DNA of 64,000 nt, from assembly GCA_964507445.1 (NCBI GenBank), contig CAZDQF010000002.1:62001-126000 (forward strand). Direction: 5' to 3'. The translations under genes and the position numbers were made by a program. The notes below the pieces were generated by a model. The model did not search any database. It had not been told where the DNA came from and saw nothing but the letters and a program-made list of their open reading frames with translations. Below, piece after piece: positions 53,631 to 61,427 of this stretch (position 1 is the first letter of the stretch; each line of letters opens with the position of its first letter). This stretch comes from GCA-2683135 sp964507445. Lineage in GTDB: Bacteria > Planctomycetota > GCA-002687715.

Positions 53631-55169
53631 ATGAGTCCACGAACACCCCTCGCGGCCATGGCGGCCTGGGTCGTCATGTTCACCGTCGCCTCCGGCCAGG
53701 AGACGCCTCCGGCTCATGACGCGCTGGCGGTCGCCCGGGCGAAGGCGGAGCTGGAGAACCAGCGCATCCTGCTGCTCCTCACCAGTGGTGATGATGCGGC
53801 TGATCGAGCCTTGCAGGAGTCCCTTTCGGGCCGCGGCGGCCTGGGCAGGCTGCTCCGGTACGAGTACCAGGTAGCGGCGCAGCCCGCGTCGTCTCCGGCG
53901 GGCCGCGCCCTGCGGCGCCGGTTCGGGTTGGCGGAATCCGCCCTCCCCACGGTGGCCGTCGTCACCGCCCGTGAAGAGCTGCTCGGCCACCTCGGCGGTG
54001 CGTCCGTAACGGACGATCTGAAGTCGCTGCTGGAGCGGCATGAGTGCGAGCCCCTCGACGCGCGCTCTGTGCTCGGAGCGCAACTGAAGGTCGCCAAGGA
54101 TGCGGGCAAGCATGTGCTGCTCTACCTGAGCGCGCCGTGGTGAGGTTGGTGTCACAAGCTCGGGGAGTTCCTCGAGCGGCCCCAGGTCAAGGACCGGTTC
54201 GCCAAGGACTTCGTGGTCACCATGATCGACACGGATCGCATGGTGGGTGGCAAGGAGCTGGCGGCCGAGCTGCGCAAGGGAAGGCGAGGTGGGATCCCAT
54301 GGATGGTGATCCTGGACGGGGACGGTGTGCCCCAGATCACGTCGGACGGCCCCAAGGGCAATTGCGGATGTCCCGCTGCGCCTCATGAGATCGATCACTT
54401 CCTGTCCATGATCGACAAGACCCGTCGGCACATGTCGGACGAGGATCGTGCGGTGATCGAACGGGCTCTTCGCGCTTATGGCGCGCAGTTGACCAACCGC
54501 GTCAAGGCCGGGGCTCGGGAGTATCGGACGGCCGTCACGGCGGTTCGCTTCGGTCGCTTTCCCGCCGCCGTGGTTGCTCTGGCTCAGGCGTTGGAGCAGG
54601 GTTACCCGGCAGAACGGATCCCGGCGGATTCCGCGCTCCGACCCTTGCGGGAAGACCCTGATCGTCGGCTGGAGTTGTTCGCCCTCTGCAGAGAGCGCGT
54701 CCGGACCAGCCGCATCGCCATGGTGGACGGAGGAGAGCCGGGTCGCGCCATCAGGCTCGAAGGTCGGCTGGTGGACATGGACACGGGCGCGCCGATCCCC
54801 GGGGCCCTGATGCAGCTCTTCCACACGGACGCCAGCGGTGAGTACCGGCCGGGCATGGACGCAGGGGGAGGCGCCGGGAACCCGCGTCTCTGGGGGTTCC
54901 TCCGCTCCGACGCGGACGGACGCTTCACGGTGGATACCGTCATGCCGGAGCGTTACCCCAACTCCTCGGTGCCGCGTCACGTGCATTACAAGGTCTGGGC
55001 TGAGGGACGCCCGGAGCTGGTGAGCGAGTGCTTCTTCGACTCTGACCCGAACCTGAGCGCCAGGACCCGTGCCGCGGCGCCGAAGAACAACTTCCCTATC
55101 GTGAAGCTCCAGTGGGGTGAATCGGCGCACCTCTGCGGCGCGCTGACCGTCCGCGTCCCTGACAAGTAG
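53631..55169 (+). CDS. exported UGWC-thioredoxin selenoprotein fused to an intradiol-dioxygenase-like domain (UGA 54141-54143 = Sec)
   Basis: 512 residues when UGA codon 171 is read as selenocysteine. A signal peptide (1-23) is followed by a first, degenerate thioredoxin-like domain (LLLLTSGDDAADRALQ, no Cys pair) to ~140. The second thioredoxin domain reads LLYLSAPW-U-GWCHKL: Sec171 and Cys174 form a UxxC pair exactly where families have CGWC, with cis-Pro in GGIPWMVI (~223). From ~375 to 490 is an intradiol-dioxygenase-like beta-sandwich (GRLVDMDTGAPIPGALMQL). It retains the four Fe(III)-ligand positions: Tyr405 (GEYRP), Tyr442 (ERYPN), His450 and His452 (RHVHYKV). The frame runs on without an internal start. 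A SECIS-like hairpin follows the UGA. A coupled thiol-redox and iron-enzyme role is inference. Confidence 0.9.
54141..54177 (+). promoter_or_regulatory. UGA selenocysteine codon with bacterial SECIS-like hairpin
   Basis: UGA at 54141-54143. An 8-bp stem (54158-54165 GCTCGGGG with 54170-54177 CCTCGAGC, one G-U pair) closes loop AGTT at 54166-54169. The loop starts 22 nt after the UGA and has G at position 2. The first gene's loop is AGTTA, almost the same. Confidence 0.8.
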
Positions 55170-55220
55170 CGGCCGGCGAGCTGCCGACCGCACCCGTCAC
55201 AAGAAGAGAATCCTGAACAG

Positions 55221-57101
55221 ATGATCCGCATACAGTCTTCGAATCAGATTCGTCGTCGTGTTGGCCACGGCCAGCGTCTCCCGTTCGCCCTGCTGGCCGT
55301 CCTCCTGATCTCCGGTGTCGCCTCGGCGCAGAAGGCGAAGCAGGTGTTCGAGGACGGTGAGGCTCAGGTGGTCGATGCCTTCAACGAGCCGAAGGACTGG
55401 GTCCAGCACGATCTCTGGGTGGAGACCAGCTTCGACACGGATGGAGACGGCAAGAAGGACCGCATGCACGTGGCGGTGACCCGGCCCGAGCAGACGGATA
55501 CCGAGGGCTTGAAGGTGCCGGTCATCTACGAGACCAGCCCTTACTTCGCGGGGACCAGCTCGACGGATCGACGGTACTTCTGGGACCCCAGGCAGGAGGT
55601 CGGCGCCGAACCCCCGCCCCATGAGGCTCCGCCGGCCATCAAGACCCGGGTCAAGCGGCCCATCATCTCCAGGTCACAGGTGCGCACCTGGGTGCCGCGG
55701 GGGTTCGCCGTCGTGCACTCCTCGTCGCCGGGCACCGGGCTGTCCCAGGGATGCCCGACGGTCGGCGGTGACAACGAATCCCTGGCCCCCAAGGCGGTCG
55801 TCGATTGGCTCAACGGCCGCGCCAAGGGCTACACCACCCCCGATGGATCGGACGAGGTGGTCGCCTTCTGGTCCACGGGCAAGGTGGGCATGACCGGCAC
55901 GTCCTACAACGGCACCCTGCCCCTGGCCTGCGCCACCACCGGTGTGGACGGACTCGAGGCCATCATCCCCATCGCCCCCAACACGTCTTACTACCACTAC
56001 TACCGGTCGCATGGCCTGGTGCGGCACCCCGGAGGCTGGATGGGTGAGGACATCGACATCCTCTACAACTTCATCGCCAGCGGCCCGCCGAAGAACCGCG
56101 AGTACTGCGATTGCGAGGTCCGGGACAAGGAGATGGCGGAGGGCTTCGACCGTGTCACCGGTGACTACAACGACTTCTGGGCCGGCCGCGATTACTTGAA
56201 CGAGCTCGGCCCCCTCAAGGCCGCGGTCCTCATGGCGCACGCGTTCAACGATTGGAACGTCATGCCTGAGCACAGCGTGCGGATCTACGAGGCCCTCAAG
56301 AAGAAGGGCGTCCCGTGCCAGGCCTTCTTCCATCAGGGCGGACACGGTGGTCCGCCTCCGCTGAAGATGATGAACCGTTGGTTCACCCGGTACGTCTGCG
56401 GCGTCGAGAACGGCGTCGAGAAGGACCCCCGATCCTGGATCGTCCGGGAAGGGGATCGGCGCAACAACCCGACGGCGTACGAGGACTACCCTCACCCGGG
56501 CGCGAACATGGTCGAGCTGCACCCGAGGAAGGGTGGCCGCGGCGTCAGTCGGCTCGCCATGGGCAAGCGCGGCACCCAAGGCAACGAGACCCTCGTTGAT
56601 GACGTCGCCAAGACGGGCGCGGAGCTGGCCCAGGCTCAGGAGTCCCGACATCGCCTGCTCTACGCGACGCCGAAGCTGAAGGCTCCGCTTCACATCTCGG
56701 GTACGCCGCAGCTCAAGATCCGGGTCGCTTGCAGCAAGCCCGCCGCGAACCTCTCGGTGTGGGTCGTGTCCCTTCCCTGGAACAAGCGGGCACGGCGCAA
56801 CATCAACGCCAACCTGATCACCCGCGGTTGGGCGGACCCGCAGAACCACTCTTCCCTGACAGAGAGCGCGCCCCTGGAACCAGGGAAGTTCTACGACTTG
56901 ATCTTCACCCTGCAGCCTGATGATCAGGTGATCCCGGAGGGGCAGCAGATCGGGCTCATGATCTTCTCCAGCGATCGCGACTTTACCCTGTGGCCCGAGG
57001 CCGGCACCAAGCTCATGGTGGACCTGGACGGGACGGCCCTGCACCTCCCGGTGGTCGGAGGAGCGGAGGCCTTCAGGAAAGCGATCTCCTCAGGCAATTA
57101 G
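55221..57101 (+). CDS. exported S15/CocE-type hydrolase (X-Pro dipeptidyl-peptidase-like)
   Basis: A 626-residue secreted hydrolase. After a signal segment (~20-36) the alpha/beta-hydrolase core has GMTGTSYNG with nucleophile Ser228, the Asp in HAFNDWNVMPEHS and the His in FHQGGHGG. The C-terminal jelly-roll (X-Pro dipeptidyl-peptidase C-terminal domain) includes ISGTPQLKIRVACSKPAANLSVWVV and GQQIGLMIFSSDR. Family members cleave X-Pro dipeptides or esters such as cocaine. The substrate here is not shown. The ATG start follows AAGAAGAGAATCC. It starts 51 nt after the selenoprotein gene, and a strong terminator follows its stop, so the two may share a transcript. Confidence 0.88.
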   Translation: MIRIQSSNQIRRRVGHGQRLPFALLAVLLISGVASAQKAKQVFEDGEAQVVDAFNEPKDWVQHDLWVETSFDTDGDGKKDRMHVAVTRPEQTDTEGLKVPVIYETSPYFAGTSSTDRRYFWDPRQEVGAEPPPHEAPPAIKTRVKRPIISRSQVRTWVPRGFAVVHSSSPGTGLSQGCPTVGGDNESLAPKAVVDWLNGRAKGYTTPDGSDEVVAFWSTGKVGMTGTSYNGTLPLACATTGVDGLEAIIPIAPNTSYYHYYRSHGLVRHPGGWMGEDIDILYNFIASGPPKNREYCDCEVRDKEMAEGFDRVTGDYNDFWAGRDYLNELGPLKAAVLMAHAFNDWNVMPEHSVRIYEALKKKGVPCQAFFHQGGHGGPPPLKMMNRWFTRYVCGVENGVEKDPRSWIVREGDRRNNPTAYEDYPHPGANMVELHPRKGGRGVSRLAMGKRGTQGNETLVDDVAKTGAELAQAQESRHRLLYATPKLKAPLHISGTPQLKIRVACSKPAANLSVWVVSLPWNKRARRNINANLITRGWADPQNHSSLTESAPLEPGKFYDLIFTLQPDDQVIPEGQQIGLMIFSSDRDFTLWPEAGTKLMVDLDGTALHLPVVGGAEAFRKAISSGN

Positions 57102-57131
57102 AGCGATTCCCTGAGCTTCAGGGTCAATGCG

Positions 57132-57169
57132 GCGTCGCCCGTCGAGCGGTGGGCGACGCATTTCTTTTT
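57132..57169 (+). terminator. Rho-independent terminator
   Basis: Stem GCGTCGCCC/GGGCGACGC (57132-57140 with 57151-57159), 10-nt loop, then ATTTCTTTTT. It ends the S15 hydrolase transcript. Confidence 0.85.
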
Positions 57170-57184
57170 GGTCCTCCAATCTTC

Positions 57185-57190
57185 TACAAT
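57185..57190 (+). promoter_or_regulatory. -10 box TACAAT
   Basis: TACAAT directly after the terminator and 57 nt before the GTG start of the M14 peptidase gene. No clear -35 was found. Confidence 0.4.
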
Positions 57191-57246
57191 GGAGGCACCC
57201 CAACCGCTCCTTCCGTCCCCTTGGCCCTGCCTTCAGAGAGCTTGCC

Positions 57247-58761
57247 GTGCAGATTCGTTTCATCTTCGTAATGAGCCTCTCTCTGGCCGTCCTCATGGCG
57301 CCAGCCGGGTTCTCACAGGGATACCCGTCCGTGAGCCAGGTGGAGATGCAGCTGCAGTCCGTCGCCGCCGCGTTCCCCTCCATCTGCGAGTTCGTCGATC
57401 TCACCGCCCGTTACGGAACTCCGCCCACGTGGAACGGTCACCACATCTTCGCCGTGCGGATCTCCGATAACCCGACGGTGGACGAGGATGAGCCGTCCCT
57501 GTTGATGGTGTCCGCCCACCACGGGAACGAGATCGGTACACCGGTCATTGCGCTGGACGCCATCGATCGCCTCACCCAGGGCTACGGGATCGACCCTCAG
57601 GTCACCCCTCTCGTGGATGCCTACGAGATCTGGATCATCCCGGTCTGCAACCCGGACGGCTATGAGATCGGGACCCGACGCAACGCCAACCCCAACGGCA
57701 CCGTGGACCTGAACCGCAACTACCCGTTCCTCTGGGGCTCGCCGTGCAACACGGGCATCAAGGGGCCGTTCGCCGGCTCGGAGCCCGAGACCCAGACCAT
57801 CATGGCCCTGTCCCTGGACCAGAGCTTCACCAAGGTCCAGGACTATCACAGCAGCGGTCGGGAGACCCTCTACGGGTACCGGCAGGCTTGTCAGAACCAC
57901 CAGCTCGTCAACTATCTCCAGGACGAGGCCATCGCCCTTTCCTGCGCCTGCGGCTACGGCGGTGACAACCGCGGCCCCAGCTCCAACGGGGAGCACTACC
58001 ACTGGCAGCTCGGCCAGTTCAGCAACTACGCGTTCCTGACGGAGACCCACTCGACCCAGTCCCCGTCTTACAGCAGCGCCGTGGCCGAGGCGGCCACGGT
58101 CTGGCCGGGCACCCTGTGGATGATGGAGCGTCCCATCCCGGTGTGGGGCCGTGTCACCGAGGCGGCCACGGGCGCTCCTCTCCAGGCGCAGATCAGCTAC
58201 CTGGAGAACCCGTTCACGCTCGGGGAGCAGAACAACAGCGAGCACCGATTCGGGCGCTACCACGCGTTCTTGCCGGCGGGCAATCACACGATCCGGTTTG
58301 AGTGTCCGGGCTACGTGAGCCAGGATCACATGGTCACGGTGGTCTCGGGGGCATCCATTCAGCTGGACGTGGGGATGGTGCCAGGAGGCGACTTCGCCAT
58401 GCAGCTCTCCACCACGGGTGGGGGAGTCTGTGATCTGCACCTGGCGCTGCTCAACGTGCCCCCGACCACCACCCAGGGCTACACGGTGTTCAGCTTCGAC
58501 ACCAGCATGGCGGTGGGCGCGGGGCCGGTGTTCGGCCTGGCCCCGGACGCCTTCACCCTCCAGGGGCTCTCCACGCCGGCGGCGCCCGGGAACATCTTCC
58601 ACTGGCAGCCGTTCGTACCGGGCTTGTTCCCGGAGGTCGCCTTCGATCTGCCCCCGGGGACCCTGTCGGCCTTCGCTGGCCTGTCCGGCGATGGCCGCGG
58701 GCTCGCCCTCGACGCCTTCTGGACGCCCACCTTCACGGACGTGATCCGGATTACGTTCTGA
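57247..58761 (+). CDS. exported M14 zinc carboxypeptidase with regulatory-like and shared C-terminal domains
   Basis: A 504-residue secreted protein. GTG 57247 starts a signal peptide (QIRFIFVMSLSLAVLMAPAGFSQ). The M14 catalytic domain has HHGNE (ligands His92, Glu95), CNPDGYE, DLNRNYPF, DYHSSG (His201) and TETHS (catalytic Glu266). Then a CarboxypepD_reg-like beta-sandwich (VWGRVTEAATGAPLQAQISY) follows. The last ~125 residues are a small domain starting STTGGGVCDLHL, also present at the end of the convergent protein at 58813-59985. Such enzymes trim peptides extracellularly. The initial open stretch before 57247 has no signal character and is left out. Confidence 0.9.
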   Translation: MQIRFIFVMSLSLAVLMAPAGFSQGYPSVSQVEMQLQSVAAAFPSICEFVDLTARYGTPPTWNGHHIFAVRISDNPTVDEDEPSLLMVSAHHGNEIGTPVIALDAIDRLTQGYGIDPQVTPLVDAYEIWIIPVCNPDGYEIGTRRNANPNGTVDLNRNYPFLWGSPCNTGIKGPFAGSEPETQTIMALSLDQSFTKVQDYHSSGRETLYGYRQACQNHQLVNYLQDEAIALSCACGYGGDNRGPSSNGEHYHWQLGQFSNYAFLTETHSTQSPSYSSAVAEAATVWPGTLWMMERPIPVWGRVTEAATGAPLQAQISYLENPFTLGEQNNSEHRFGRYHAFLPAGNHTIRFECPGYVSQDHMVTVVSGASIQLDVGMVPGGDFAMQLSTTGGGVCDLHLALLNVPPTTTQGYTVFSFDTSMAVGAGPVFGLAPDAFTLQGLSTPAAPGNIFHWQPFVPGLFPEVAFDLPPGTLSAFAGLSGDGRGLALDAFWTPTFTDVIRITF

Positions 58762-58770
58762 GCCAGGAGG

Positions 58771-58800
58771 GGTGACGCAGCGCGAGCGCGCGGCGTCACC
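58771..58800. terminator. hairpin between convergent genes sharing a C-terminal domain
   Basis: GGTGACGC (58771-58778) pairs with GCGTCACC (58793-58800), with a CG-rich interior that may extend the stem. It sits between stops at 58761 and 58813. Confidence 0.6.
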
Positions 58801-58812
58801 TTCGTCGCGGCA

Positions 58813-59985
58813 TCAGAAGGTGGTGCGGGTGACGTTGCTGGCCACCAGCGAGTTCCCGACCACACGCACCAGGACCGCGTCCACCGTGGTGCCCGCGGGC
58901 AGGAGCACGGTCCCCGGCGGGCCGGAGAGGGGGACGTTCGGGAACGTGCTCGGGGTCGAGACGTAGTGGAAGATCCCGCCCACGGTGGCCGGGTAGCCGA
59001 TGATCTCGAAGGTGAAGGCGTCCGGGGAGATGCCGAAGAAGCCTCCGGCGCCCACGGGCAGGCTGGTGTTGTACGTCACCAGGAAGTAGCCCTCGGTGGT
59101 CCCCGGCGGGTCCGGCGGCCCTGAGATCATGACATCGCCGACTCCGCCGCCGCTGGTGGTCATGATCAGGAGCGGAGGAGCCACGGAGACGAGCCCGGTC
59201 TGCGTCGAGGTGCTGGAGCCGTTCACGGGGTCCGTGACGGTCAGGGAGACGTCGTAGGTCCCTGCCACAGTGTAGGTGTGGGAGGGGTTCTGAGCTGAGG
59301 ACGAGTTGCCGTCTCCGAAATCCCATGCCCACGTGGCGACGCCGCCTGCGGCGGAGCTGAAGCTGGTGTCCGTGAAGTTCACGGTGAGCGGGGCGTTGCC
59401 CGAGGTGTTGGCGGCGTCGAAGCTGGCGAAGATCCCGCTACCCTGGGTGTAGCAGACGGTGCCGTTCCAGATGCGCGGCATGTAGGTCGTGCCGAAGTTG
59501 GCCGCCTTGCCGGCGCCCACCAGGATCTCGAGGTTGCTGTCCGAGGCGGCCACGGACCCTACGGGAGTGGACGCGTTGGTGTAGTTGAAATCGGACCCGG
59601 TGGTGGCGGTCAGGTAGAAGCCCTGGCTGGTCCCGGCGGGGATCAGGTGTCCGAGGCTAAGGCCCAGGGGGGTGGGGTTCCCGGCGCCCGCGGAGGTGAC
59701 CGTGGTGGTGCCGATGAGGGTCCAGGCGGAGGCGGTCTGTGCCACCGGCTGCCACGAGGTGCCGGCGGTCACCACGTAGATCTCGATGTTGTGGGTTCCA
59801 CTGTCCAGGTTGCAGGTGAAGTCTTCGATCAACACCGGACTGAGGGCGGTGATGTCGAACATGTTCCCTGCCTGGCCGTTGTTGTGTGAGAACGTCGTGG
59901 TGACGCAAGACTGGCCGGAAAGGGGAGCGGCCAGCGCTGTCAGCAGCGCGGCGACGACCAGGACGCGGGGGCAGGGAAGCTTCAT
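58813..59985 (-). CDS. exported PKD-domain protein with the shared C-terminal module
   Basis: A 390-residue secreted protein: signal peptide (1-24), an N-terminal beta-sandwich of ~165 residues starting CVTTTFSHNNGQAGNMFDI, then a PKD domain (APLTVNFTDTSF, WAWDFGDGNSSSAQNPSHTY, GTYDVSLTVTDPVNG). The last ~115 residues repeat the module seen in the M14 peptidase (TTSGGGVGDVMIS, TTEGYFLVTYNTSLPVGAG, FFGISPDAFTF). ATG 59985 is used with GAGG 7 nt upstream. No enzyme domain: likely an adhesin or matrix protein. The shared end domain suggests a common anchoring or sorting function (inference). Confidence 0.7.
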   Translation of the reverse strand: MKLPCPRVLVVAALLTALAAPLSGQSCVTTTFSHNNGQAGNMFDITALSPVLIEDFTCNLDSGTHNIEIYVVTAGTSWQPVAQTASAWTLIGTTTVTSAGAGNPTPLGLSLGHLIPAGTSQGFYLTATTGSDFNYTNASTPVGSVAASDSNLEILVGAGKAANFGTTYMPRIWNGTVCYTQGSGIFASFDAANTSGNAPLTVNFTDTSFSSAAGGVATWAWDFGDGNSSSAQNPSHTYTVAGTYDVSLTVTDPVNGSSTSTQTGLVSVAPPLLIMTTSGGGVGDVMISGPPDPPGTTEGYFLVTYNTSLPVGAGGFFGISPDAFTFEIIGYPATVGGIFHYVSTPSTFPNVPLSGPPGTVLLPAGTTVDAVLVRVVGNSLVASNVTRTTF

Positions 59986-60114
59986 GATCAACCTCGTGTG
60001 AACTCCGGGCGATACGGCTTGCGCAGCAAGCGTGGGTGACAGCAGGTTATTGTAGCCAGCACCAGGGGTGCCTTGTCTGCCCCGAATTCACCCGAAGTCC
60101 TACGTTTTTTATTC

Positions 60115-60963
60115 ATGCCCGAGCTGCCGGAAGTCGAGACGGTCCGCGACGGCCTGGAACGCCACCTGGTGGGGGCCCGTATCGCGGGTCTTGATGTGGC
60201 GAGACCGGATCTGCGGTTTCCGTTACCCGCGGACCTGGCTGAGCGCATGCAGGGCCGGTTGGTCCAATCCGTGGATCGGCGAGCCAAGTACCTGCTCATC
60301 AGGCTGGAGTCGCAGTTGACCTGGTTGGTGCATCTGGGCATGAGCGGTCGATTCAGTCTCCTGCACCCAGAGCAGGAGCATGAACCCACTCCACACGATC
60401 ACGTGGTCGCCCACCTCGAAGACGGTGGACGCGCGGTGTTCACCGATCCGCGGCGTTTCGGGATCATGGACTTGTTGACCACCGGAACAGAAGCGGAGCA
60501 TCCGTTGCTCGCCCATCTGGGGCCGGAACCACTCAGCCCAGACTGGGGCCCGGAGGCGTTATCCGATTCCCTGCGAGGGAGGCGCACCAGCATCAAGGCG
60601 GCGTTGCTGGATCAGAGGACCGTCGTGGGCGTCGGCAACATCTACGCGTGTGAAGCGCTGTTCCGCGCGGGCGTGTCTCCCCGACGGTCGGCGGCGTCCG
60701 TCGCCGGAAAGCGAGGAGCGGCGGCCAGGGCGAGACGCCTCCATGCGGCCATCAAGATGGTGTTGGGAGAGGCCATCGCGGTGGGTGGGTCCACGCTCCG
60801 TGACTTCCGCGCTGTGGATGGCCAGCTGGGTTACTTCGCTCACCGATTTCAGGTGTACGGGAGAGAATCGGAGCCTTGTCTCCGCCGTGCTTGCGGGGGC
60901 ACCGTCCGACGCCTGACCCAATCCGGCCGCTCCACGTTCATGTGCGGCCAATGTCAGCGGTGA
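60115..60963 (+). CDS. mutM: formamidopyrimidine-DNA glycosylase
   Basis: 282 residues with the Fpg/MutM start MPELPEVETVRDGL (Pro2 nucleophile, Glu3). The H2TH region carries VGVGNIYACEALFRAGVSP. A C-terminal zinc finger reads PCLRRACGG...GRSTFMCGQCQR, with C-x4-C and C-x2-C spacing as in many bacteria. The basic residues of DPRRFG and YLLI around the Lys57 region are conserved. It removes 8-oxoguanine and formamidopyrimidines and nicks the abasic site. The start is ATG 60115; the frame upstream to 60073 would put extra residues before Pro2, which the mechanism forbids. A single gene in this window; the AlkA-like gene is 11 kb away. Confidence 0.95.
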   Translation: MPELPEVETVRDGLERHLVGARIAGLDVARPDLRFPLPADLAERMQGRLVQSVDRRAKYLLIRLESQLTWLVHLGMSGRFSLLHPEQEHEPTPHDHVVAHLEDGGRAVFTDPRRFGIMDLLTTGTEAEHPLLAHLGPEPLSPDWGPEALSDSLRGRRTSIKAALLDQRTVVGVGNIYACEALFRAGVSPRRSAASVAGKRGAAARARRLHAAIKMVLGEAIAVGGSTLRDFRAVDGQLGYFAHRFQVYGRESEPCLRRACGGTVRRLTQSGRSTFMCGQCQR

Positions 60964-61061
60964 GGTGCCTCACGAGCCCCGCTCAGTCATGATGCCGAGA
61001 TTCGATTAGGCTTGAGGCGCGTCGGGACTGGCCTGACGCGATCCACTAAGGAGAGAGAATC

Positions 61062-61355
61062 ATGAGAACCATGTTCGCGCTGGGCGTCTGCGCGGCGTTC
61101 CTGATCTCGGGCGCCTGCAGCAGCGAAGCGACGGATGCCGAGACCGAGACCATCACCATCGCCGTCGAAGGGATGACGTGAGGCACCAATTGTCCCCCTG
61201 CGGTGCAGGGGCAACTGGAGGCCATGGACAGTGTCACCGCCTGCGAGGTGAGCTACGACACCAAGACGGCGGCCGTGACCGTCAAGAAGGGTACCGATCC
61301 GAAGACCGTCGCCGCTGGCCTCTCCGGCAAGTTCAGCGGCAAGATCCAGGACTGA
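61062..61355 (+). CDS. HMA/MerP-like selenoprotein lipoprotein (UGA 61179-61181 = Sec)
   Basis: 97 residues when UGA codon 40 is read as selenocysteine. AAGGAGA lies about 8 nt before ATG 61062. The lipobox ISGAC gives lipid-anchored Cys19. The mature part is a heavy-metal-associated (HMA) fold: strand ITIAVEGM, then T-U-GTNC with Sec40 replacing the first Cys of the GMTCxxxC metal site and Cys44 kept, then CPPAVQGQLEAM and AAVTVKKG. HMA/MerP proteins carry Cu(I), Hg(II) or similar soft metals, and a Se-S pair would bind such ions or act in redox. The first stop-to-stop frames look too short for a gene caller, so this gene is easy to miss. A SECIS-like hairpin follows the UGA and a strong terminator follows the gene. 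Confidence 0.85.
61179..61214 (+). promoter_or_regulatory. UGA selenocysteine codon with bacterial SECIS-like hairpin
   Basis: UGA at 61179-61181. Stem CCCCTGC/GCAGGGG (61195-61201 with 61205-61211) closes a GGT loop beginning 20 nt after the UGA. A two-base bulge TC (61193-61194) is followed by three more pairs TTG/CAA (61190-61192 with 61212-61214). This resembles the bulged stem of the E. coli fdhF SECIS. Confidence 0.75.
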
Positions 61356-61374
61356 CTCGTCCGAGCCTGTTTGA

Positions 61375-61411
61375 AGCGAGCCCACCGACCTTCGGTGAGC
61401 TCGCTTTTTTT
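61375..61411 (+). terminator. Rho-independent terminator
   Basis: Stem AGCGAGC/GCTCGCT (61375-61381 with 61399-61405) continues as CACCGA/TCGGTG after one mismatch, and T7 follows (61405-61411). It ends the HMA selenoprotein gene and faces the convergent DUF1080 gene. Confidence 0.9.
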
Positions 61412-61427
61412 CTTGGCTGCGCCTCGT

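Noticed and set aside
53289..55193. 634-codon open frame on the minus strand across the Sec-thioredoxin gene
   Set aside because: It is the mirror of a high-GC gene in a stop-poor frame, has no domain, no ribosome site and a low-complexity Arg/Pro-rich composition.
40570..61181. Reassigned genetic code (UGA as Trp or Cys) to explain the three in-frame UGAs
   Set aside because: Many confident genes here end in TGA (for example at 1332, 2931, 15617, 25543, 58761, 60963), so UGA is a normal stop, and SECIS-like hairpins follow only the three special codons.
40354..61355. Treating the three UGA-interrupted genes as pseudogenes
   Set aside because: Each UGA falls exactly on a family Cys position, the rest of each frame is intact, and hairpins with the right spacing and loop G follow. 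Chance decay would not do this three times.
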